Source of the DNA: JBDRZD01 sp964623395
Lineage (GTDB): Bacteria > Hydrothermota > Hydrothermia > Hydrothermales > Hydrothermaceae
Reading direction: 5' to 3'
DNA: 5,219 bases
Assembly (NCBI GenBank): GCA_964623395.1
Contig: CAZUSI010000082.1
Location: 1-5,219 of the forward strand
Position 1 is the stretch's first letter. Each line of letters begins with the position of its first letter. The notes beneath the pieces were generated by a model. That model ran no database searches. It was not told where the DNA came from and was given only the letters and a program-made list of their open reading frames with translations. Below, piece by piece: positions 1 to 5,219 of the stretch. The translations under genes were made by a program, and so were the position numbers.

Positions 1-226
1 AAAAACATCTTCAAAAATAGAACCACTTTCAAAATCAAGGGGATGGGAATTTTTAATAGGGATTGATGAAGGGAAAAAAATTGGAAGAAATTATGGAGTT
101 ATATTTTTACCAACCTTATTTATAATAACAAAGGAAAAGGGGGTGGTTTATAAAAAAGTTGGTTATAATCCAAAAGAAAAGGAGGAAATAAAAAAGGTTT
201 TAGAAGAAATTCTCAAAGAAAAGTAA
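1..226 (+). CDS. Thioredoxin-fold (TlpA/ResA-like) protein, C-terminal fragment
   Basis: An open frame enters from the left edge (first full codon at base 2) and stops at TAA 224-226, giving 74 C-terminal residues. The fragment contains YGVIFLPTLFII followed by a charged turn, then VVYKKVGYNP and a Lys/Glu-rich terminal helix. This is the usual end of thioredoxin-fold redoxins of the TlpA/ResA/AhpC-TSA group: the Pro at bases 110-112 fits the conserved cis-proline facing the active site, followed by beta strands 4 and 5 and the last helix. The catalytic CxxC region would lie upstream of the window, so redox activity and any signal peptide cannot be checked. Members of this group reduce or exchange disulfides in the periplasm. 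It is followed after 12 bases by the barrel gene on the same strand, so the two are probably co-transcribed. The fold is fairly clear; the exact subfamily is not. Confidence 0.75.
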   Translation, partial: KTSSKIEPLSKSRGWEFLIGIDEGKKIGRNYGVIFLPTLFIITKEKGVVYKKVGYNPKEKEEIKKVLEEILKEK

Positions 227-234
227 AAAGGAGG
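227..234 (+). promoter_or_regulatory. Shine-Dalgarno that fixes the TTG start of the barrel gene
   Basis: AAAGGAGG lies directly after the TAA of the thioredoxin-like gene and 4 bases before TTG at 239. It is the strongest ribosome-binding site in the window and supports a TTG start, since no ATG or GTG lies nearby in frame. The spacing is short but workable. Confidence 0.75.
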
Positions 235-238
235 AATT

Positions 239-1672
239 TTGAAATTAATTTTTTTATTTATAATAGGGCAATTTAATTTTTCAGGAAATTTATTTTATGA
301 TTTCTGGAAATTAAAATATGAAAAATATACACCTTCCGGTTTAAAAAAAGTTTATGGTGAAAGATATTTTGCAGATATAAGTTTATTCCCAAAATTTTAT
401 TTTCTTGAAGGAGATATTGAAATAAGATATATAAATTCTCCAAAAGAAATAGAATTTATTTATGGGGAAAATATTGAAAAAATTTTTAGAAAGAATATAA
501 AGATTTCAAAAGAAAATTTTGAAATTGAATTTTTTGATATTTATAAAAGTTTTGGTAAAGGAATTTTAGCAGGATTTGTGAAGGATGAAAATATTTTGTT
601 AGAAAGATTTTTAAAGGGTTTTTCTTCTAATTTAAAAATTGGAATATTTGATTTTGGTTTTACATATGGAAGACCTTATGAATATCTTTATTATTCAAGA
701 AATTTTTTTAAGGACACACTTGATGAATTTAAAATAACAGAAGCAAAAATAAACCTTTTAAAGGGAATTGAAATTGGTTTATACCACTCTTTTTATGACC
801 AAAATATATTTTTTGAACCTGATAAAAAAAGGGCTGAATTTTTAGGATATATATTTGATTTAAAAAGTGGAATTCTAACAATTTACGAAGAATATTCAAG
901 AAGAAAAGGGATTGATAAGGAAATCCCTTCAGATACTCTTTTTTATTCCTTTTCAAAAGGATTTGCAAATTATACACAAATTATATTTTCTATAAAAGAA
1001 TTTACAATTTCTGGAGAATATGAAAAATATAAAAAATATTCAAATCCATATTCATATCCACCATGTATTCATCCTTATGGGATTTCAATTTCAAATGGGA
1101 AAGATGAAGAGGGGTTTTCTTTAAATTTCCTTTTCCCCTTATACTTTTTTGATTTTGATTTAAATCTTTCAAAATCTTTTTATAGGGATAAAAAAATAGA
1201 GGAGGAAAAATTAAATTTAAGGGCTCCAATTTATTCTTTTTTATTTAATTTTACATTTGACAATTCTTATTTAAAGGGAGTAAATTTAATTGAAGGATTT
1301 AACCTCGTTGAAAAGAGAAAAGAAAGAAGTTTTAAGGGGAAAATAGATTATTCTTTTCCTTTAATAACTTTATCTTTTGGTTTTGAAGCAAGAAAAAGGG
1401 AAGATTTAATTTATGATACACTTTATAAATATATTGAGCCCTATTATGAATTCGAAATTTTCCATAAATTTGGTTCTTTAAGCACAAGTTATTCAAAAGA
1501 TAAGGAAAAAAAAGATTATTATTCCTTTGAAAAAATTTTACAACTTGGAAAAAATATTGAATTATCATTTTTTTATGGAAAACAAAGGGGTGAATTAAAA
1601 TGTTCAGGGGGAATATGCAGATATGAACCACCCTTTGAAGGATTTAAAGCAAAAATCATATATTCTTTTTGA
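239..1672 (+). CDS. DUF6029-like outer-membrane beta-barrel protein
   Basis: This encodes a 477-residue protein starting with TTG behind a strong Shine-Dalgarno. The N-terminus (KLIFLFIIG) is a short basic-plus-hydrophobic signal sequence; the cleavage site is unclear. The rest is alternating hydrophobic/polar and aromatic strands separated by Lys/Glu-rich loops, ending in IIYSF. A C-terminal Phe is typical of outer-membrane barrels inserted by the Bam machinery. Two stretches resemble what I remember of the DUF6029 family, known best from Bacteroidetes: GNLFYDFW near residues 16-23 with SFGKGI at 104-109, and a C-terminal block with RGELKCSGGICRYEPPFEG (residues 450-468). The family has no established biochemical role to my knowledge. 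Cysteines are few: C276, C455 and C460, the last two possibly forming a disulfide. The upstream thioredoxin-like gene is 12 bases away. Barrel identity is well supported; the family name rests on remembered motifs. Confidence 0.72.
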   Translation: MKLIFLFIIGQFNFSGNLFYDFWKLKYEKYTPSGLKKVYGERYFADISLFPKFYFLEGDIEIRYINSPKEIEFIYGENIEKIFRKNIKISKENFEIEFFDIYKSFGKGILAGFVKDENILLERFLKGFSSNLKIGIFDFGFTYGRPYEYLYYSRNFFKDTLDEFKITEAKINLLKGIEIGLYHSFYDQNIFFEPDKKRAEFLGYIFDLKSGILTIYEEYSRRKGIDKEIPSDTLFYSFSKGFANYTQIIFSIKEFTISGEYEKYKKYSNPYSYPPCIHPYGISISNGKDEEGFSLNFLFPLYFFDFDLNLSKSFYRDKKIEEEKLNLRAPIYSFLFNFTFDNSYLKGVNLIEGFNLVEKRKERSFKGKIDYSFPLITLSFGFEARKREDLIYDTLYKYIEPYYEFEIFHKFGSLSTSYSKDKEKKDYYSFEKILQLGKNIELSFFYGKQRGELKCSGGICRYEPPFEGFKAKIIYSF

Positions 1673-1674
1673 TT

Positions 1675-1774
1675 NNNNNNNNNNNNNNNNNNNNNNNNNN
1701 NNNNNNNNNNNNNNNNNNNNNNNNNNNNNNNNNNNNNNNNNNNNNNNNNNNNNNNNNNNNNNNNNNNNNNNNNN
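1675..1774. other. Assembly gap (exactly 100 N)
   Basis: One hundred consecutive N, the conventional length for a scaffold join of unknown size. It begins two bases after the TGA of the left barrel gene and ends one base before the reverse-strand TAA of the Omp85-type gene. The real distance, and any terminator or extra gene between the two convergent barrels, cannot be read. Confidence 0.95.
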
Positions 1775-1775
1775 T

Positions 1776-3155
1776 TTAAAAGTAATTTTTAATAGTAAAA
1801 TGAACCTTTGCATTATAAATACTTTCTTTATATGGAAAACCAAATAGAATTTTATAGGAAAAATTTTTGCCCTCACCCATTATTCCAAATCCAAAACTTT
1901 TTTTAATAAAATCTTTTTTAAATATTCCTAAATCAAAAAATAAAATTGGCGAAAAATTTTTTGAAAAAACATAGTAATTTTCAAAATTTAAAACTATTCC
2001 TTCCTTTAACTTAAATTCTTCCTCATCATATCCCCTTAAATTATCCTTCCCACCTATATAAAAATATTCTGAAGAGATTAAATTATTTTTCTTAAAAACC
2101 TTAAAATAAAAAGTTCTATTTAAAATACCAATTTTTTTAAATATTTTCCTTCCTTCAAAAATATTTTTTATTCTAAAATAATTATTTTTTGAATATTTTG
2201 AATTTAAAAAAATGTAAAAGCCGGAATTGAAGTATTCTTTTTTCCCACCTTCAATTTCAAATATGTTTAAAACTCTAAAAATATTTTCTTTTATTATAAA
2301 ATCTCTGCTTTCCTCATAACTTCCTCCAAATCCTATTTTAAAAGGAGGGAAAAGCAAATATGAAATTATATCAAAATTTTCTCTTGTATAAATTGTATCT
2401 CTTTGATAAAGGGAATAATTCCCCTTTATTTTCATATCAAAAAAATAAAAAAAGGGTTCTTCATAAGAAATTAAGAAATCATTATTTCCCTTTTTAATTC
2501 TTTTCCATAAAAGGTCAAAACTTCTTAAAGAACCAAATAAAGCATCAAAATGCAAATTTATATTTCCTAAGAATTCCTTTATTTCATTTGAATAACCTAT
2601 TCCTGCCTCAATTAAGTTATTTAAATTTTCTTTTAAAACAATTCCTAAAAAAATTTTATTTTCAATTTCATAAAAATAATAATTTTCATATAAGATAAAA
2701 TCAAAAAAATATAATTTGTTTTTAAAATTTTTTAAAATTTTTTTTGAAAAAACACATTTTTTAAACTTGAAAATTTTTTTAAGTTCTTCCTTATTTATTC
2801 TTTTAATACCATCAAAATCAATTCCTTCAAGAAAACAAATTTTTCCCTTATCTATTTCTACAAAATAATCAATTGTGTCATTTCTTTTTAAAAAATTTAC
2901 AAATTTAATCTTTGCAAATGGAAATCCCTTATCTTCAAAAAAATCAATTATTTCATAAGATAAAGACCTTATATTTGTTGAATCAAATTCTTTACCTTTA
3001 TATCCCTTTGCTATTGAATCTATTTTTTTAATATAATTTTCTCCTACACCTTTAAAATTTCCATTACCAATATAATAAAGATTAATTAAAAGAATTAAAT
3101 TAATCAAGAAATAAAAATTTTTTCCAGTTTGTGTCAGGAAGTTTGCCTCTTGCAA
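1776..3155 (-). CDS. Compact Omp85-family protein: POTRA-like domains plus beta-barrel
   Basis: This is the longest open frame (459 residues), stopping at TAA 1778-1776. Numbering from TTG 3155, a hydrophobic signal-like stretch lies at 13-30, two POTRA-like segments at about 54-104 (helix with EDKGFPFAKI, then strands) and 105-176 (GIDFDGIKRINKEELKK), and a C-terminal barrel from about 180, ending in NYF. GGKDNLRGYDEEEF (369-382; Arg374 at bases 2036-2034) matches the conserved (V/L)RG(F/Y) motif on barrel loop 6 of BamA, TamA and TpsB proteins. Known relatives insert or secrete beta-strand proteins at the outer membrane. At under 460 residues it is far shorter than BamA (about 800, five POTRAs), so it is probably not the housekeeping copy. 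The start is unresolved: TTG 3155 overlaps the HNH gene by 56 bases and lacks a Shine-Dalgarno; CTG 3137 has AGAGG eight bases upstream and leaves a basic signal peptide; TTG 3107 gives an 8-base overlap. The maximal extent is given. Confidence 0.8.
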   Translation of the reverse strand: MQEANFLTQTGKNFYFLINLILLINLYYIGNGNFKGVGENYIKKIDSIAKGYKGKEFDSTNIRSLSYEIIDFFEDKGFPFAKIKFVNFLKRNDTIDYFVEIDKGKICFLEGIDFDGIKRINKEELKKIFKFKKCVFSKKILKNFKNKLYFFDFILYENYYFYEIENKIFLGIVLKENLNNLIEAGIGYSNEIKEFLGNINLHFDALFGSLRSFDLLWKRIKKGNNDFLISYEEPFFYFFDMKIKGNYSLYQRDTIYTRENFDIISYLLFPPFKIGFGGSYEESRDFIIKENIFRVLNIFEIEGGKKEYFNSGFYIFLNSKYSKNNYFRIKNIFEGRKIFKKIGILNRTFYFKVFKKNNLISSEYFYIGGKDNLRGYDEEEFKLKEGIVLNFENYYVFSKNFSPILFFDLGIFKKDFIKKSFGFGIMGEGKNFSYKILFGFPYKESIYNAKVHFTIKNYF

Positions 3156-3612
3156 ACATAAGATGAAATCTTGTTGGTTTCTTTGGCTTTTTTAAAAGTT
3201 TCATACCTGCCTCTTTTAAAGTTCTATTTCCTTTTTTATTATTACATTTAACACATGCACAAACAAGATTTGTCCAATCATCCTTTCCACCCCTTGTTTT
3301 TGGAATTACATGATCAACTGTCATTACCCCTTCTTTTGTTCCACAATATTGACAAGTATATCCATCCCTTTTTAAAATATTTTTCTTTGTTAAGGGAATT
3401 TCATTATTTCTATAATTTATATATTTTAAAATTCTTATAACAGAGGGAACAGGATAAAAAATTTTTTCTGCTCTTATAACTTTACCATCTCTTTGAACAA
3501 TGCATTCTGCTTTATTAAGAAATATTAAAAGGATTGCCCTTTTAACATTACATACTGAAAGGGGTTCATAATTTTGATTTAAAACAAGAACCTTTTCAGA
3601 TAAAATTTGCAT
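3100..3612 (-). CDS. HNH endonuclease family protein
   Basis: A 170-residue protein. The N-terminal part (VLVLNQNYEPLSVCNVKRAI, about 8-27) is the characteristic lead-in of stand-alone bacterial HNH proteins of the COG1403 type. The HNH core follows: RDGYTCQYCG with zinc cysteines C87 and C90, the DH pair D100-H101 in VDHVIPKTRGG, N115 in WTNLV, and the second zinc pair C120/C123 followed by NNKKGNRT. All expected metal and catalytic positions appear present, so it is probably an active nuclease. HNH enzymes cut DNA using a single divalent metal; the cellular role of this chromosomal subfamily is not established. There are no intron, intein, phage or restriction neighbours. ATG 3612-3610 overlaps the TGA of the preceding gene (ATGA) and has no visible Shine-Dalgarno, so translation is probably coupled. 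It ends at TAA 3102-3100 inside the 5' part of the Omp85 frame. Confidence 0.9.
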   Translation of the reverse strand: MQILSEKVLVLNQNYEPLSVCNVKRAILLIFLNKAECIVQRDGKVIRAEKIFYPVPSVIRILKYINYRNNEIPLTKKNILKRDGYTCQYCGTKEGVMTVDHVIPKTRGGKDDWTNLVCACVKCNNKKGNRTLKEAGMKLLKKPKKPTRFHLMFARGKLPDTNWKKFLFLD

Positions 3613-3974
3613 CAGTATTTTGGACTTACAAATGTTGGAATTTCTTCAACATAAACCTCATGTGGTCTTATAATAATGTGTCCTGTAAAATATCTTATTG
3701 TATCCTCATAATAAAATTTTATTTTTGTATATCCTCCTTCTTCCCATATATTTATCCATGATGAATCAATCTTAACATTGTTTTCATTTGCCCTTTCAAT
3801 AATTTTTGAAATCATTTCCCTTTGGGTATAAAACTTTGAGAATTTTGCCATTTCCTTTGCCCTATCTTTTATTGCAAGAAAACGAAGATGAGAGACAAGA
3901 ATTGGAATACCTATGTATGCTAAAATTGCAAAAATTAAAATCGGTATCAAAAACTTTACAAATCCCCTTTTCAT
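3612..3974 (-). CDS. Small single-pass membrane protein, DUF4845-like architecture
   Basis: A 120-residue protein: a short basic start (MKRGFVK), one hydrophobic segment at about 8-28, then a soluble domain. The soluble part begins with a charged helix (RFLAIKDRAKEMAKF, 31-45), continues with a helix around 50-65 (TQREMISKIIERANE), and ends in beta-like strands (INIWEEGGYTKIKFYYEDTI; HIIIRPHEVYVEEI). One membrane anchor, a helix and a short strand domain is the layout of DUF4845 proteins, small envelope proteins of unknown function; I see architecture rather than a diagnostic motif, so the name is tentative. A pilin-like reading is less likely because the prepilin Gly/Phe-Thr-Leu-Ile-Glu signature is absent. 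ATG 3974-3972 overlaps the TGA of the TPR gene by 4 bases, and GGGGA (3983-3979) inside that gene's last codons can serve as a weak ribosome-binding site. Confidence 0.7.
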   Translation of the reverse strand: MKRGFVKFLIPILIFAILAYIGIPILVSHLRFLAIKDRAKEMAKFSKFYTQREMISKIIERANENNVKIDSSWINIWEEGGYTKIKFYYEDTIRYFTGHIIIRPHEVYVEEIPTFVSPKY

Positions 3975-5107
3975 TTTATCCCCAAAAGTTTTCTAATTTT
4001 TTCTTCACAAATTTTAATATTTGCATCAGAATAGGAATAATATGCTGTTTTTCCTAAGGATTTTGATTTTTCATAATAACTTATTGCTATTTTATAATTA
4101 TTTATTGCTGTTTTTTTCTCTCCTTTTTGGGAAAAATCCTCAGCTATTTTTTTATAGCCATCACCTATAATTGCATATGCAAATGATTTAAGTTCTATTT
4201 CAGAAATTTGGGCATTCAATGCCCTTTGAGCAAAATTTATTCCCTCAGATGCTTTTCCAAGTCTTACAAGCAAATCTCCTTTTTTAAGAAGAGCAAGAAC
4301 ATTATTTTCTTCTATTTTTAAAGCCATACTATAATCAGATAAAGCATCTTCATACTTTCCAAGATTTAAATTTATATCACCCCTTTGAATATAAAGGGAC
4401 GCACTGTTGGGAATTTTTGATATAACAAAATCTAAATTTTCAAGTGCCTTTTTATATTCTTTCATATTATAAAAAATTTGAACAAGTTGCATTCTCAATT
4501 CATGATCTTCTGTAAAAAGGCTTTCTGCTTTAAAGGCATATTTAAAGGCATCCTTATATCTTTTTTCCTTAACAAGAAATGAAATGTATCTTTTGATTGT
4601 TCCTGCATGATTTGGATTTTTTGAAAGTATTAATCTATAAAGACTATCAGAAAAAGATTTATCATAATCTTCTGAAAGATTTGCAAGGTTAAAAATTATT
4701 CCAAGATCTTCTCCCTTTTTTTCAAGTGCTCTTAAATAATAATATTTTCCCTTTTCATAATTTTTTTTACAGAATCCATAAAAAAATCCAAGCCCCTCAT
4801 AACCTCTTGAATCATCAGGAAATTTTTTAATAATTTCTGTAAAAACACTTTCAGCCTGCTCATATTTTTTTAATGCTATGTAAGAATTCCCAATTCCAAC
4901 AAGTGCATCAATAAAATTTGGATCAATCTTATATGCCTCTCTATAATTATTTATTGCCTCTTCAAATTTCCCCTGCTGGTAATAGGAAAGACCTCTTATA
5001 TAAAGTGCCTTTGCCTCTTTTATTGGTTCATATTCTTTAATTTCACCTTCTTTTTTTTGTGGAGTTGCACAGAATAAAATTCCTAAAAAAATGGTTACTT
5101 TAATCAT
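3971..5107 (-). CDS. TPR-repeat protein, probable lipoprotein
   Basis: A 378-residue protein from the preferred ATG at 5107. ATG 5113, two codons earlier, lies only 2 bases from the AAGGA at 5120-5116, whereas 5107 is 8 bases away. The N-terminus MIKVTIFLGILFC is a short signal peptide ending at Cys13; the following ATPQKKEGEIKEYEP is a polar linker typical of mature lipoproteins. The residue before Cys is Phe instead of the usual Gly/Ala/Ser, so lipidation is likely but not certain. From residue 32 to about 355 there are roughly nine 34-residue tetratricopeptide repeats, such as ALYIRGLSYYQQGKFEEAIN, then IDALVGIGNSYIALKKYEQA and SLYIQRGDINLNLGKYEDAL. The last repeat carries an insertion (SQKGEKKT). 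TPR superhelices bind peptides or partner proteins; the partner is unknown. The gene directly follows tRNA-Ala and overlaps the next gene by ATGA, so it heads the protein-coding part of the operon. Confidence 0.85.
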   Translation of the reverse strand: MIKVTIFLGILFCATPQKKEGEIKEYEPIKEAKALYIRGLSYYQQGKFEEAINNYREAYKIDPNFIDALVGIGNSYIALKKYEQAESVFTEIIKKFPDDSRGYEGLGFFYGFCKKNYEKGKYYYLRALEKKGEDLGIIFNLANLSEDYDKSFSDSLYRLILSKNPNHAGTIKRYISFLVKEKRYKDAFKYAFKAESLFTEDHELRMQLVQIFYNMKEYKKALENLDFVISKIPNSASLYIQRGDINLNLGKYEDALSDYSMALKIEENNVLALLKKGDLLVRLGKASEGINFAQRALNAQISEIELKSFAYAIIGDGYKKIAEDFSQKGEKKTAINNYKIAISYYEKSKSLGKTAYYSYSDANIKICEEKIRKLLGIK

Positions 5108-5115
5108 TTTCATCT

Positions 5116-5120
5116 TCCTT
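5116..5120 (-). promoter_or_regulatory. Shine-Dalgarno of the TPR gene, next to the tRNA 3' end
   Basis: AAGGA on the - strand, 8 bases before ATG 5107 and only 2 before ATG 5113; this spacing is the reason for choosing 5107. It starts three bases beyond the tRNA discriminator base at 5124, so the whole untranslated leader after tRNA processing would be about 16 bases. Confidence 0.6.
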
Positions 5121-5123
5121 ATA

Positions 5124-5196
5124 TGGAGCCGGTGGGACTCGAACCCACGACACCCAGACTGCCAGCCTGGTGCTCTCCCAACTGAGCTACGGCCCC
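5124..5196 (-). tRNA. tRNA-Ala (anticodon GGC)
   Basis: Seventy-three bases fold as a complete cloverleaf. The acceptor arms GGGGCCG and CGGCTCC pair over seven positions, including G3:U70, the classic alanine identity pair. The D arm is GCTC-AGTTGGGA-GAGC. The anticodon arm is CCAGG-CTGGCAG-TCTGG, with T33 and anticodon GGC reading GCC/GCU. The variable loop is GTGTC, and the T arm is GTGGG-TTCGAGT-CCCAC. The discriminator is A73 at base 5124. CCA is not encoded (TAT follows), so it must be added after 3' processing. By count 49 of 73 bases are G or C, far above the surrounding DNA, as expected for a thermophile tRNA. Anticodon and G3:U70 agree on alanine. Confidence 0.97.
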
Positions 5197-5210
5197 AAAA
5201 ATTAAAAAAA

Positions 5211-5216
5211 ATTATA
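5211..5216 (-). promoter_or_regulatory. Possible -10 box for the tRNA-Ala operon
   Basis: A perfect TATAAT lies on the - strand 14 bases before the tRNA 5' end, allowing a start site about 7-8 bases upstream of the mature tRNA. Any -35 element would be beyond the right edge of the window. In DNA this AT-rich the hexamer occurs often by chance, so position is the main support. Confidence 0.4.
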
Positions 5217-5219
5217 AAG

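Noticed and set aside
729..1631. Three reverse-strand open frames of 75-99 codons inside the DUF6029-like gene.
   Set aside because: They lie antisense to a well-supported gene, show only hydrophobic low-complexity composition produced by A-rich coding sequence read backwards, and have no ribosome-binding site or recognisable motif.
1604..1876. Open frames on both strands running through the N gap (about 1604-1876 on -, 1623-1847 on +).
   Set aside because: They exist only because N codons contain no stops; the flanking parts are antisense or out of frame to the two barrel genes.
2700..2780. Dense A/T runs, including near-repeats of TTTTTAAAATTTTT.
   Set aside because: They encode Lys/Phe/Asn-rich residues of the Omp85 POTRA-like region in frame; low-complexity AT composition explains them without a repeat element or origin.
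3100..3612. The HNH gene as part of a homing element, CRISPR effector or restriction system.
   Set aside because: The protein is a complete stand-alone HNH with its own conserved N-terminal region; no methylase, RuvC, intein or repeat-spacer structure is present.
3255..4057. Forward open frames at 3255-3440 and 3806-4057.
   Set aside because: Both are antisense to the HNH, small membrane-protein and TPR genes, with no domain signal; they are shadows of the real frames.
5124..5196. The tRNA as a possible integration (att) site.
   Set aside because: tRNA genes are common integration targets, but no integrase gene or duplicated tRNA 3' end is visible in the window.

Overview
The window is a strongly AT-rich (by eye roughly 25-30% GC), almost wholly coding piece of a bacterial scaffold. 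The proteins are rich in Lys, Glu, Ile, Phe and Tyr, Arg is mostly AGA/AGG, and the coding strands are purine-loaded. Two beta-barrel outer-membrane proteins (one DUF6029-like, one Omp85-type with POTRA-like domains) plus a putative lipoprotein point to a two-membrane (diderm) bacterium. The single tRNA is about 67% GC in this AT-rich background, which suggests a thermophile. Style and gene content resemble uncultured candidate lineages such as WOR-3/Stahlbacteria or Hydrothermae; this taxonomic guess is from memory and is weak.

Layout. Left block, + strand, 1-1672: the C-terminal end of a thioredoxin-fold (TlpA/ResA-like) protein, then, 12 bases later and behind a strong Shine-Dalgarno, a 477-residue outer-membrane barrel resembling DUF6029 proteins. 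A run of exactly 100 N (1675-1774) follows; it is a scaffolding gap of unknown true size, so adjacency of the two blocks is an assembly inference. Right block, - strand, read from 5219 down to 1776: a possible -10 box, tRNA-Ala(GGC), a TPR lipoprotein, a small single-pass membrane protein, an HNH endonuclease-family protein, and a compact Omp85-family barrel. The two blocks converge on the gap.

How the genes relate. The right block looks like one transcription unit. The tRNA 3' end is 16 bases from the preferred TPR start, the next two junctions are 4-base ATGA overlaps, and the HNH/Omp85 junction also overlaps. A TPR lipoprotein with an Omp85 barrel recalls the BamD/BamA partnership in form, although neither protein has the canonical size. 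In the left block a thioredoxin-like protein precedes a barrel with a Cys pair near its C-terminus, which suggests, without proof, a redox relation. No CRISPR array, insertion sequence, phage gene or obvious defence system is visible, and there is no gene-free stretch over 300 bases. The window is mainly an envelope-related region with a few unusual junctions.
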